64,000 nucleotides of DNA, from NCBI GenBank assembly GCA_008501825.1, contig QQUA01000016.1:62001-126000 (forward strand), given 5' to 3'. The notes under the pieces were generated by a model, which saw nothing but the letters and a program-made list of their open reading frames with translations, was not told the DNA's origin and searched no databases. This DNA is from Planctomycetota bacterium. GTDB lineage: Bacteria; Planctomycetota; UBA1135. A program made the position numbers and the translations under genes. Shown here piece by piece: positions 20,201 through 28,408 of the stretch (within the stretch, counting starts at the first letter, position 1; every line of letters starts with the position of its first letter).

Positions 20201-20463
20201 GTGAACCCCAAGGCAATTCTTTCTCCTTCAAGAGCTTGGCGATCGGAGTTTCCGGAGGTTTGGCGATCACCACCTTCTTCACCTTGTGGGTGGTCCCCCT
20301 GCTTTACACCCTGCTGGAAGATCTCGGCAACATCCTGTCACGAGAAGTGGGTCAACGGCTGCTGGGACGCTATCCCCATAAAAACCCCAAGCCTACGCCT
20401 GCCGCCACCGCCATGCCCGGTACCCAGGCCCGGGCGGCACCGGATCTTCACGACCTCGGTTAA
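17251..20463 (+). CDS. RND efflux permease (AcrB/HAE1 family), second copy
   Basis: ISIGMLVDNSVVIVESI; IVLAGVVVNNGIVLVDRI; overlaps previous gene by 20 bp. Confidence 0.93.
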   Translation: MNTKLPEDDSVTVGFFRRLLSRPITVLMVVLAMIGTSLIAAMRIPIEMMPSGFADGSIVVVVPWAGANPNEVEQRIVKPLEEELGTLTGVSHMHAVSSEGMGRVILQFPGTFDMDEAYAEVADRVERVRPKLPREADRVTMRRWTAADTPVLWCGVLYPGEIRDRAQEIFSEVLQPRLEAIDGVAAVNMNGLEPRSVRILLDEEQVKSNRVDIGALVRRLQSDNISAPVGDLDEAGSRYIVRIDGRFQSLEEIEDFPVRPGLRLGEIGRVIQVRSAPDDFFRVNGRYGLGVSINKETSANTFEVCQRLTEVIEKDLPADPVLGQFEYSVFWNEGETVETSLRNLIEDAVIGGAIACAVLMLFLRRLRFTMLIALSIPFSVLATLIWLYFSGDSFNLFSMMGITISIGMLVDNSVVIVESIFQRREQGQDLQTACTKGPADMVLAVVTATLTTVVVFLPLIFMSEDRNARVFTTSIGVPLCVALMSALVLAIIIVPVASRYLIRGGHRRRAGGQSKRRRPLLPWLDGMKNSMPRLVAWSLNHRFAAATLALAFLFSGQLASAGNQFDPTSLSGFGGQLTVQFEFSSNTDLYQAEEEVLQMEETLMGPLRQEIGNPDIGVAFNRNGGEIYLWHETDVALEEREAIFASLEQKLPKSARTEFKFEGSFSKQNVKDEEWLRIQIEGPESQRVQAIAAQVRELARQVPEFEEIAEDQQAAREILVNLDRERMQQVGTSSVQVLGIIEWALRGTMISRFETARGDVPIIMEFDEEENPDRNRLQELAVAWFGSGAELPLSNFALFEHRRSPDSIYRKDGQTMEVVGIKPEGKNLQRNAAMLNQIMNQVEMPEGYRWNQEGGWTGFQEDMKELQQAFTLAVVLVFFLMGLLFESLILPFSVLITIAFAVVGAQWAFRLTGQPVDLVGMIGMIVLAGVVVNNGIVLVDRILRLQGQGLNRAEAVVQGVRDRIRPVLMTAATTITGLLPIALSEPQGNSFSFKSLAIGVSGGLAITTFFTLWVVPLLYTLLEDLGNILSREVGQRLLGRYPHKNPKPTPAATAMPGTQARAAPDLHDLG

Positions 20464-20541
20464 TTCGGAATTCCGAACTTTTCGGACAAACGGTTGCTCC
20501 CGAAGCGGGAAATGGCGACAATTCCCGGCCAAGAGAGCGCG

Positions 20542-21075
20542 ATGACGACGATCCTTGAAGGAAATTTACAAGGCAAAGGCCGCCGCGTCGCCGTAGCGGT
20601 GGCGAATTTCAACCAAGACATCACTGACTCCCTGTTACAAGGGTGTCTGCGCCGCCTGCTGGCCGCCGGGGTGATTGAACAAGATATTTGCGTAGCGCGG
20701 GTACCCGGCTCCTTTGAGCTTCCTCTATGTTGCGAACGTTTGGCTCAAACCGGCAAGTACGATGCTGTCATTGCCCTGGGTGCCGTGATTCGAGGAGATA
20801 CCCCTCATTTCGATTTCGTCTCCCAAGGCTGCACCGATGGATTGTTAAGAGTTTCCTTGAAGTACTCGCTTCCCGTAATTTTCGGGGTATTGACCACCGA
20901 CACTTTGGAACAAGCCTGGCACCGGGCGGCTCCGGATACCGATACCCCCAGTTCCGCCTTACCCAGTTCCGCCTTAGATGGAGAGCGGCAGGAAAAGTCC
21001 ACGCCCCGTTCCAACAAAGGAGCCGAATCTGCCGAAGTGGCTCTCCATATGGCATCCTTGCTTGAGGCAATCTGA
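20542..21075 (+). CDS. ribH: 6,7-dimethyl-8-ribityllumazine synthase
   Basis: VAVAVANFNQDIT, VPGSFELPL, ALGAVIRGDTPHFDFV, PVIFGVLTTDTLEQA. Confidence 0.95.
   Translation: MTTILEGNLQGKGRRVAVAVANFNQDITDSLLQGCLRRLLAAGVIEQDICVARVPGSFELPLCCERLAQTGKYDAVIALGAVIRGDTPHFDFVSQGCTDGLLRVSLKYSLPVIFGVLTTDTLEQAWHRAAPDTDTPSSALPSSALDGERQEKSTPRSNKGAESAEVALHMASLLEAI
20947..20976 (+). repeat. Perfect 15-bp tandem duplication inside ribH
   Basis: CCCAGTTCCGCCTTA repeated twice back to back, encoding PSSALPSSAL. Confidence 0.95.
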
Positions 21076-21692
21076 TGGCCGCACCCATTCGCCGCCGAAC
21101 ACGGGCTCGAGAATTGGCTTTGCAATTCTTGTACACCGTGGAATTACGAGGAGAAGAAGCCTTACCGGAGGCCGCTGCGTTTATCCGCCATCACACCCGG
21201 CGAGGTCAAGACCCGAAAGGGCAATCCGAAATCGCCGATTATGCTCACGCATTGGTCGACGGCGTCTACGAACACACCAACTTATTGAATTCCTGGATTG
21301 AAACGATTGCCCAAAATTGGCGATTGGATCGCATGGCCCACATTGATCGCAACGTGTTGAGGTTGGCGATATTTGAATTACTGTTTCAAACCGACGTGCC
21401 ATTTAAGGTGGTGATCAATGAGGCCATCGACATCGCCAAACGGTTTTCCACCGCCCAATCCGGCTCCTTTGTAAACGGTATTTTGGATCGAGCCCGAGTT
21501 CTAATCCAGGAAAGCCGGGAACGAGGAGAAGAACCGCCGAAACCCATTCGCCTGAGTTTGCCCCGGTCTAACTCCGACGCCCAAACCCAGGCGGAAGACG
21601 ACTTGCCGGCCCCGGTTCCCAGGCCCCGAAAAGGATCTCGGCCGATGCCGCCGAGGCCTTCCTCATCCGATCCGAAATCGGCACAGAGCTGA
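21075..21692 (+). CDS. nusB: Transcription antitermination factor NusB
   Basis: RRRTRARELALQFLYTVEL; IDRNVLRLAIFELLF; KVVINEAIDIAKRFST; GSFVNGILDR. Confidence 0.93.
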   Translation: MAAPIRRRTRARELALQFLYTVELRGEEALPEAAAFIRHHTRRGQDPKGQSEIADYAHALVDGVYEHTNLLNSWIETIAQNWRLDRMAHIDRNVLRLAIFELLFQTDVPFKVVINEAIDIAKRFSTAQSGSFVNGILDRARVLIQESRERGEEPPKPIRLSLPRSNSDAQTQAEDDLPAPVPRPRKGSRPMPPRPSSSDPKSAQS

Positions 21693-21693
21693 C

Positions 21694-22614
21694 ATGGTGC
21701 TTGGCAAATTTCGTAAGGGGCTGGAACGGACTCGAAACCGGATTTCCCAAGCCTTAAAGCGCTTGGCCGGTGACCAGTCGGCGGAAATCTCCTTGGAAGC
21801 CCTGGAGGAAATCCTTTACACCGCCGATGTCGGCCCCCTCGCCGGGGAATTATTGGAAGAGGTTGAAAAGAAATACAAGAAGGGCGATTTTTCCGGCACT
21901 GGAGAAATGCCTCAGTTTCTACGCCAGCGTCTTAGCGGCTTGGTCCAAGGTCCCGATGATCAGGCGAAGCCCCTGAGCCGAGCCGACAAGGGCCCCAGCG
22001 TCATTCTCATCGTCGGCGTCAACGGCAGCGGAAAAACAACCAGCGTGGCTAAATTGGTTCATTGGTATCAAAGCCACGGATGCCAAGTCCTGGTAGCCGC
22101 CGGCGACACTTTCCGAGCCGCAGCGGTGGAGCAACTGACCATTTGGTGCCAGCGCCTGAACACCGAACTCATCCGAGCCCCCCACGGCGCCGATCCGGCG
22201 GCGGTGGCTCATGATGCGGCGGAAGCGGCCCTGGCGAGAAAAGCCGACGTCTTGATCGTCGATACCGCCGGGCGGCTGCACACGCAGAAAAATTTGATGC
22301 AAGAGCTGGAAAAAGTGAGCCGGGTCATCAGTCGAAAGATTGATGGAGCCCCTCACGAAATCCTGCTGGTGCTGGACGCCACCACCGGCCAAAACGCGGT
22401 GCAACAAGCCCGCCGGTTCCAGGAATGCGTTCCGGTCAGCGGCCTGATTCTGGCCAAATTGGACGGCACCGCCAAAGGCGGCGCGGTTTTGTCCGTGGGC
22501 CGCGAACTCAAGCTACCGGTCAAATTCGTTGGCCTTGGCGAGCAATTGGACGATTTCGAGGTGTTCAACCCGCAGGAATTCGTCGACGCCCTGCTCGAAC
22601 CTCAAGAAGCTTGA
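21694..22614 (+). CDS. ftsY: Signal recognition particle receptor FtsY
   Basis: GVNGSGKTTSVAKL, AAGDTFRAAAVEQL, DVLIVDTAGRLHTQKNLM, LAKLDGTAKGGAVLSV. Confidence 0.96.
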   Translation: MVLGKFRKGLERTRNRISQALKRLAGDQSAEISLEALEEILYTADVGPLAGELLEEVEKKYKKGDFSGTGEMPQFLRQRLSGLVQGPDDQAKPLSRADKGPSVILIVGVNGSGKTTSVAKLVHWYQSHGCQVLVAAGDTFRAAAVEQLTIWCQRLNTELIRAPHGADPAAVAHDAAEAALARKADVLIVDTAGRLHTQKNLMQELEKVSRVISRKIDGAPHEILLVLDATTGQNAVQQARRFQECVPVSGLILAKLDGTAKGGAVLSVGRELKLPVKFVGLGEQLDDFEVFNPQEFVDALLEPQEA

Positions 22615-24608
22615 TGGTGACCCACACCGGTTCTCCAGCCCGGGGCCTTTCCCTGCTGGCCTGGTGGACCGCCCTGGCCCTTTGGCTTCCCCTTTTCTGG
22701 TGGCATGAACAGGCGGCCAGCGACACCCGTTGGGACGCTGCTTTGCTGGCCCTGGCCGTCGGCCCGTTGGCTTTGGCTGCCTTGGTTTTCCGCCGGCCCT
22801 TGTCTTGGCCCCGCGGCTTGACCCCGCTGCTGCTGGCCTGGCTCTGGTCCGCGGCCACCTGGGCTTGGATTCGACCGGATCCGGAGATCCACCGGTGGTT
22901 GGACTCCTTTCCCCCGCCTTGGCCGGCATGGATCGATCGCAGCGAGTGGTTGGCCTTGATCGGTTTGTGGCTTGTTTGCGCCAGCGCCGAGCCGAAGAAA
23001 TCCCTGAAGATCGGCTTGATTGGCCTTGGCCTGGCTTCTGCTTACGGCCTGCTCCAGGTTTTCGGCTTGGACCCTTTGAGTTGGCGACCGGAAATCCAAG
23101 CGCCGCCGACAGCACCTTTTGCCAATACCAACGTGGCCGCGGAAGTCTTGGTTCCTGGGCTCCTGGCCGCCACCGTGGTTTTCGGAATCGACTCGAAGCC
23201 GAAAAGAACGATTGGACTTTTGCCGATCGGTTTTTATTCAGGCCACCTTGGAGTTCAGGCGGCCCGAATCAGCTTTCCGGTCGGCCTCGGACTTCTCCTA
23301 TGGCAACGCCGAATACCTCGCTCCGCAGCTCTGGCTTTGATCTTGGCTTTTGCCGCCGGAGAAGCCGGACACTGGGCCCTTCGCCCGGCTTGGACTCGAG
23401 CGGAAAGCCTGGACCAAGCTCTTTCCGATTCGAAACCCGAGGAGGAGGAAGCCTTTCGATCGGTCAAAGTCCGCTGGTGGATCCATCAGGCAGGTTTCCA
23501 ACAACTCGTTCAGCGTCCCCTCGGGATTGGCCTTGGCCGCTTTGAAAGCGATTATCCCTTTTGGCGACCGCAAGAGGAATTGCGTCTTTCCAGCGCGAAT
23601 TATCGAGACAAAGCCGTGCCTCGCCCGCGAACCCCTCATGATGAGTTCCTGCTTTGGGCTTTGGAAGGAGGTTGGATCGCGCTGCTGCTCATCGCTCTTG
23701 CGGTCTGGCGAATCGCTGGAAATCCGACCCGCAATCGAAGCTATGACCCCGCCTTGCTGGCTCTTTTGATTCACGCCTTGGTTCGTTCCCCGTGGAGCGA
23801 CAATCCAGTCGCTTTGGGTCTTACCGCCTTTTTGTTGGCCCAGCCGGCCACCAATGCGGAGCCGGTCCAAACCCAAAGCCGCCGCGGCGCCTGGATCTTG
23901 ACTTTGGGCTTAATGTTGCTGTTGGTGCCGGCCGGATGGCTGCGAGCTCGAGTGGAGTGGGATAAAAACCGAACTTTGTCCACTTTGGTCTCGGCTGCAG
24001 AATCGGGCCGTCCTTTGACCGCTTTTGAAACTCCAGCTTGGCCGGCATGGGACAAAGTCACCTGGTCTCTTTATCAAACCGTTTTGCGACAAGCGGGAGC
24101 TCCTTTCGAACAGCAACGGGAAGCCTTGCAACAAATTCTTACTTGGGATCCTGGCAACCTGCGGGGACTCACGGGCTCCTTTTTGGTTGAAATGTTGGAT
24201 CCCAATGGGGATGAGGCCACAGGCCTGGAAATGTTGAAGCGAGCTGAGGCCTTGGCCCCGGCCTATCCTGCGGTCCGCGAGGCTCGCAGCCTCTACTTGG
24301 AACACTTGGCCAAGTTGAGTCGGGAACAAGCCTCACAAGCCTTAACCGCTGGGCGTGAAGCCGTTCGTCGCCGATACTTCACCGCTCATTTGTTGCAAGC
24401 TCTGGCTCATATCCGAAGAGGATTGGAACCAGAGTGTCGCCAAGCTCTTCAAGAAGCCAGTCCTTTGGCTGGAAATCAGCGAGCGAAGGTTGAACGGGTT
24501 TTGAGACAAGATCCGATTTTGGAGTCTTGGGTGGAGGCATTGGTTCGGGAGCTGCTTCCTGGGTCCGATCGCATCCTCCCGAAACTGGCCCAGAGTATTG
24601 GAGGTTAA
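22614..24608 (+). CDS. O-antigen ligase/polymerase-like polytopic membrane protein with C-terminal repeat region
   Basis: Start MVTHTGSPARG overlapping the ftsY stop; many TMs; GIGLGRFESDYPFW...PRTPHDEFLLWALEGGW typical of Wzy/WaaL ligase family. Confidence 0.75.
   Translation: MVTHTGSPARGLSLLAWWTALALWLPLFWWHEQAASDTRWDAALLALAVGPLALAALVFRRPLSWPRGLTPLLLAWLWSAATWAWIRPDPEIHRWLDSFPPPWPAWIDRSEWLALIGLWLVCASAEPKKSLKIGLIGLGLASAYGLLQVFGLDPLSWRPEIQAPPTAPFANTNVAAEVLVPGLLAATVVFGIDSKPKRTIGLLPIGFYSGHLGVQAARISFPVGLGLLLWQRRIPRSAALALILAFAAGEAGHWALRPAWTRAESLDQALSDSKPEEEEAFRSVKVRWWIHQAGFQQLVQRPLGIGLGRFESDYPFWRPQEELRLSSANYRDKAVPRPRTPHDEFLLWALEGGWIALLLIALAVWRIAGNPTRNRSYDPALLALLIHALVRSPWSDNPVALGLTAFLLAQPATNAEPVQTQSRRGAWILTLGLMLLLVPAGWLRARVEWDKNRTLSTLVSAAESGRPLTAFETPAWPAWDKVTWSLYQTVLRQAGAPFEQQREALQQILTWDPGNLRGLTGSFLVEMLDPNGDEATGLEMLKRAEALAPAYPAVREARSLYLEHLAKLSREQASQALTAGREAVRRRYFTAHLLQALAHIRRGLEPECRQALQEASPLAGNQRAKVERVLRQDPILESWVEALVRELLPGSDRILPKLAQSIGG
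24582..24607 (+). repeat. IS left terminal inverted repeat
   Basis: 25/26 match to reverse complement of right end. Confidence 0.9.
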
Positions 24609-24674
24609 GCCGAAAAAATCGGCGTAACCTCAGGCCGATCTAGCCGTCTTCCAGGCGTACCCGCAGTTTTTTCG

Positions 24675-25685
24675 GTGCGCCTCATGACCGCTTTTCAGCC
24701 CTCCCATTGCCCCTGGCCCCGGTGCCCGAGCCGGCACGACAAAGCCAGCCCGCACATCCAGCGCCGCGGCTTCTTCCGGACCCGCCACCATCCCAAGGTG
24801 CAGCGCTTTTTGTGCCTGGTTTGCAAGCGCTCCTTTTCCACCCAGACCTTTCGCCTCGACTATCGCCTGCGCTATCCCGATCTGCATCTGAAAGTGTTTT
24901 GGGAAAACGTCAGCAAGGTCACGCTGCGCCAAAGCGGCCGCAAACTGAAGGTGGACCGAAAAACCATCGCCCACCGCTTGCATCTGCTTGGCGTTCACGC
25001 CGAAGCCTTCCACACCGACAAACTTCGGCAACCGACAGGGGCCGGCTTTCAAGGGCCTTTCCAATTGGACGAACTGGAGACTTTCGAGTCCGATCGGCGT
25101 TTACAGCCCTTGACCGTGCCGGTTTTGATCCATAGGCGGAACTACTTCGTGGTCCATCTCGACGCTGGCACCTTGCCTTGTCGTGGCAAGCTGACGCCGA
25201 GATATCGGCAAAAGAAGCAAGCTCGGGAGAAGTTGTTCGGCAAGCGGCGCTCCGAATCCCGCAAGCTGGTGACCCGCTGCTTCGAGATCCTGCAGCGGGC
25301 GCTGCCACCGGAGGTAGCCTTGGAGTTGCAGTCGGACCGCAAGCAGCTCTACGGCTCGGTCCTGGCCAAGGTGTTCGAGGGCGAGCGGCCGTATCGCTGG
25401 CGGCGGGAGTCGTCGAAGACCCGCCGCGACAACCGCAATTTGCTGTTTCCGATCAACCACACCTTGGCGCAGATGCGGGATTCGATCTCGCGTCTGGTGC
25501 GGCGCAATTGGGGGGTGTCGAAGCAGTGCGCTTGGCTGCGCCGGCACCTTTGGGTGTGGCTGATATGGCGCAATTACGTGCGGCCGGTGACGGTGAAGCC
25601 GAAGGTGCCGACTCCGGCCCAGATCGCCGGAGTCTGCAGCAAGCCGCTAACGGCTGAAGATGTCTTTACTTGGAGGATTTTTTAA
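24675..25685 (+). CDS. IS transposase with N-terminal zinc finger
   Basis: CPWPRCPSRHDK...QRFLCLVCKRSFST zinc-binding N-terminus, HTH-like region, FQLDELETFESDRRLQPLTVPVLIHRRNYFVVHLDAGTLP DDE-like core; flanked by the inverted repeats. Confidence 0.85.
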   Translation: MRLMTAFQPSHCPWPRCPSRHDKASPHIQRRGFFRTRHHPKVQRFLCLVCKRSFSTQTFRLDYRLRYPDLHLKVFWENVSKVTLRQSGRKLKVDRKTIAHRLHLLGVHAEAFHTDKLRQPTGAGFQGPFQLDELETFESDRRLQPLTVPVLIHRRNYFVVHLDAGTLPCRGKLTPRYRQKKQAREKLFGKRRSESRKLVTRCFEILQRALPPEVALELQSDRKQLYGSVLAKVFEGERPYRWRRESSKTRRDNRNLLFPINHTLAQMRDSISRLVRRNWGVSKQCAWLRRHLWVWLIWRNYVRPVTVKPKVPTPAQIAGVCSKPLTAEDVFTWRIF

Positions 25686-25691
25686 GCCCCA

Positions 25692-25717
25692 AACCTCCAA
25701 TACTTTGGGCCAGTTTC
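25692..25717 (-). repeat. IS right terminal inverted repeat
   Basis: 25/26 match to reverse complement of left end. Confidence 0.9.
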
Positions 25718-25721
25718 AGTT

Positions 25722-27569
25722 TTAGGGGTTTGAGGTGGCCTCCGCCTCCTCCTCGTCTCCCCCACCATCTTCGCCATCCGGCTCAGTAAGGAAAAATGGT
25801 TTGACTTGGTAAGCCGTAGACAAGCCTTGGAATGAAAGTTCCTCCCTCAGCTTATTGGAAGCGGCGGTGCGGCCATAGGACTGGGCAATGGTCAACTCGC
25901 TCGGCCAGATTTTTTCCTTATCCACCGGGCGCCGGCTTTCCAGACGAACCACCAACCAACTTTGACTTTGCGGATGTTGGAAGGGCCCCAGGATTTGGCC
26001 ATCTTCCAAGTCCCCCAAGTTCTGCCCAACCTGTCCGCGCAAGAATGGAATCACTTGTTGATCGGTGGAAAATTTCGGATCCGCAGGGCGAGGGCGGCGA
26101 CCGATCCAGTCGACCAAATTCAAGCTTTGCTCCGCTTGCGTGGCTTGCTCTTGGAAAGCTTCCATTTCCAGGACCACGGGATCCTCTTCGGCAGCTCCTT
26201 CCTCTCGAGGCAAACCGTCAACGAAAGCTTCGGCGCCTTCTTCCGCCAGTTCGGCCTGACGTTTCTCACGCCAATAATCCACCACCGAATCCCGGACCTC
26301 AGCCAATTCCGGAAGGGTGCGTTCCTGAATCTGTTTCGGCCGCACCAAATAGGCCAGATCTTCACCAAGGATGGGTAAGGTCAACCATTCATCGACAGTA
26401 CCCCGGACAACCTGTTCTAAGCGAGGGCTGCCAAGCCGCGGGAAGTCCTGAAGTTGAGACAAAACGACCATTTCCTCGGCCAGAATTCGTTCCAAACCCC
26501 GCTCATCGGCGAAAGCTTGAAGGTCTTCCACTCCATCCAACTCCTCCGCCAAACTTTCCATCAGTTGATAAAGGCGGTAATCCCTGGCAAGACGCTCTTC
26601 ACCAATCTGCTCCCGGCTCATCGGACTTCCATCTTCCTGCCGGTAGGAAGTAAATCGCTGAATTCGGAAAAAGCCATCCAAATCGTCTTCGGTCGGCTCC
26701 AATTCAGGAGCCCAACTTTGCACAGCTTCGGTTTCCAAAGCTTCGGCGCTTAAAGCCAAGGCTTCGAAGCTGGCGGCTTCCTCGTTCTCCAGATCCCTTC
26801 TCTGCTGAGGACTTAAACCTTCATCGAAGAAAGTCTGCAATTCCTCTTCACTGGGTTCCAAAGCAGCGGCAGCATCGACAAAATCTTCGCCCTTCCACTG
26901 TAGATAGTGGAATCGGATTTCTTCGTTCTCTTCCGCCCAAGCTTCCAAAGCTTGTTGGGTGGTACTGACGGCAGAGGAAGCCAACAATTCCCGGACCACT
27001 TCTACCCGCAAGCATTCTCGCAACAGGCGCTCATAGCCGGTCCGGCTGCGTTGCCGCAAGCGAGCCAAGTATTCGTCGTAGGTGGTCACTCGCATGAACT
27101 GCATTTGCAATTGGATTTGCTGCCGAATGCGTTCATCGGTGATGCCGATTTCGAGCTCATCGGCCAATTCCCGGAGTACGGCATAACTCAGGATGGATTC
27201 CTCATTCAGCTCCCGGTCGGCCAATCCACTGAATAAAACCGTAGATTCCACCGAAGCCCAATTTCGAGCCGTCAGCCAATCCTCGCCGGAAATCGTGACC
27301 TCATCACCATCGGGCACCACCATGGTGGCTTGATCCTGAGGGCCGGCTCCAACCAGACTGGCGAAAGCGGACATCATGGGCCCGGTGACCGAAAAGATCA
27401 CCAGACAGAAGATGGCGACTCCGATTAACAGGATTCGCTTGCGCTTACCCATCTTGGCGGAGGGTTGAGAGGAAGCGCCCTCGGGTTCAGGCGCGGTGGC
27501 CCGAGCCGGTTTGTGCTGATGCGAGGGCTTTTTCTTGGCTTTACTACTCATGGCGGCAGTGCCTGGCAA
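25722..27569 (-). CDS. PpiD/SurA-like membrane-anchored peptidyl-prolyl isomerase/chaperone
   Basis: N-terminal TM (KRKRILLIGVAIFCLVIFSV), helical SurA_N-like region, FLRGQVGQNLGDLEDGQILGPFQHPQSQSWLVVRLESRRP rotamase-like end. Confidence 0.7.
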   Translation of the reverse strand: MPGTAAMSSKAKKKPSHQHKPARATAPEPEGASSQPSAKMGKRKRILLIGVAIFCLVIFSVTGPMMSAFASLVGAGPQDQATMVVPDGDEVTISGEDWLTARNWASVESTVLFSGLADRELNEESILSYAVLRELADELEIGITDERIRQQIQLQMQFMRVTTYDEYLARLRQRSRTGYERLLRECLRVEVVRELLASSAVSTTQQALEAWAEENEEIRFHYLQWKGEDFVDAAAALEPSEEELQTFFDEGLSPQQRRDLENEEAASFEALALSAEALETEAVQSWAPELEPTEDDLDGFFRIQRFTSYRQEDGSPMSREQIGEERLARDYRLYQLMESLAEELDGVEDLQAFADERGLERILAEEMVVLSQLQDFPRLGSPRLEQVVRGTVDEWLTLPILGEDLAYLVRPKQIQERTLPELAEVRDSVVDYWREKRQAELAEEGAEAFVDGLPREEGAAEEDPVVLEMEAFQEQATQAEQSLNLVDWIGRRPRPADPKFSTDQQVIPFLRGQVGQNLGDLEDGQILGPFQHPQSQSWLVVRLESRRPVDKEKIWPSELTIAQSYGRTAASNKLREELSFQGLSTAYQVKPFFLTEPDGEDGGGDEEEAEATSNP

Positions 27570-27624
27570 AATGGAGCGGAGAGTCTACCCGACCGGGGGA
27601 TTCCCGCCTACTCCAGACCCAGGA

Positions 27625-28401
27625 CTAGCTTTGGTTCGAAGGGGACGGACCGGGAGAAGGGGCAGCTTCCCGGTGGTCCTTGGATTCGACGGCTTCGGCC
27701 GGTTCCAGATCGGCCTGTTCCGGGCTTGTGGAGGCAGGGGTCTGAAGTCCGTCTTTCGGCGAATTCCCCTTGGTATCCCCAGTTTTCTTCCCCGGCGGCG
27801 GAGCCTCCGCGGGAAAAGCCAGCCGGCCGGCTTCCGGAAGATCTTTCAAATCGCGGAGACCGAACTGGTTCAAAAACTCTTTGGTGGTGCCGTACAGAAA
27901 CGGCCTTCCCGGCAGATCCGCCCGCCCGAGGATGCGAATGAACCGAAGGTCCAAAAGATGGCGCAGATGGGCGGAACTATTGGCGCCGCGAATGGCGTCC
28001 ATGTCCGCTTTCAGCACCGGCTGCCGGTAAGCCACCAGAGCCAGGACTTCCATGCCCGCCGGACCCAATCGATCCTGGGGAATCTTCCGCCGTACCGGCT
28101 CGAGGGCCTCGGCCACGTCGTCGCTGGTCAACAGCCGCCAACCGGAACCAAGCTTCTTCAAGCTAAGGGGAAGATTGCGCGCTTCGATCCATTCCGCCAA
28201 GGCTTCCAAGTGTTGGCGAGGGCTGGCCGATTCATCCGCGGTGGATCCGGCCGCCTGAGATTCCCCTTCCTTGGGAGAGCCGGCCTTGGTCCCTCGTTTT
28301 TGATCCGCGGGATAGAGGACCTCCCGGATCCGGTCCAGGCCAACCGCCTCTGGAGAGGCGAACAAGAGGGCAAACAGGACCCGAAGCTTCTCCTCGGGAA
28401 T
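27625..28401 (-). CDS. scpB: Segregation and condensation protein B (start codon uncertain)
   Basis: LRVLFALLFASPEAVGLDRIREVL, GPAGMEVLALVAYRQPVLKADMDAIRGANSS, RADLPGRPFLYGTTKEFLNQFGL; the track ORF runs to 28659 but overlaps the upstream gene. Confidence 0.88.
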   Translation of the reverse strand: MPEEKLRVLFALLFASPEAVGLDRIREVLYPADQKRGTKAGSPKEGESQAAGSTADESASPRQHLEALAEWIEARNLPLSLKKLGSGWRLLTSDDVAEALEPVRRKIPQDRLGPAGMEVLALVAYRQPVLKADMDAIRGANSSAHLRHLLDLRFIRILGRADLPGRPFLYGTTKEFLNQFGLRDLKDLPEAGRLAFPAEAPPPGKKTGDTKGNSPKDGLQTPASTSPEQADLEPAEAVESKDHREAAPSPGPSPSNQS

Positions 28402-28408
28402 TCGAGAC

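Larger units (their letters stand above)
24582..25717 (+). mobile_element. Insertion sequence with 26-bp terminal inverted repeats (IS1/IS1595-like by transposase feel; family not confirmed)
   Basis: Left GAAACTGGCCCAGAGTATTGGAGGTT (24582-24607) versus reverse complement of 25692-25717 GAAACTGGCCCAAAGTATTGGAGGTT, one mismatch; transposase between them. Confidence 0.85.

Noticed and set aside
20464-20477. Palindrome TTCGGAATTCCGAA then CTTTT after the second RND permease
   Set aside because: Stem is short with essentially no loop; too weak to call a terminator.
24574-25725. Target-site duplication flanking the IS
   Set aside because: ATCCTCCC and AGTTTTAG do not match; no duplication claimed.
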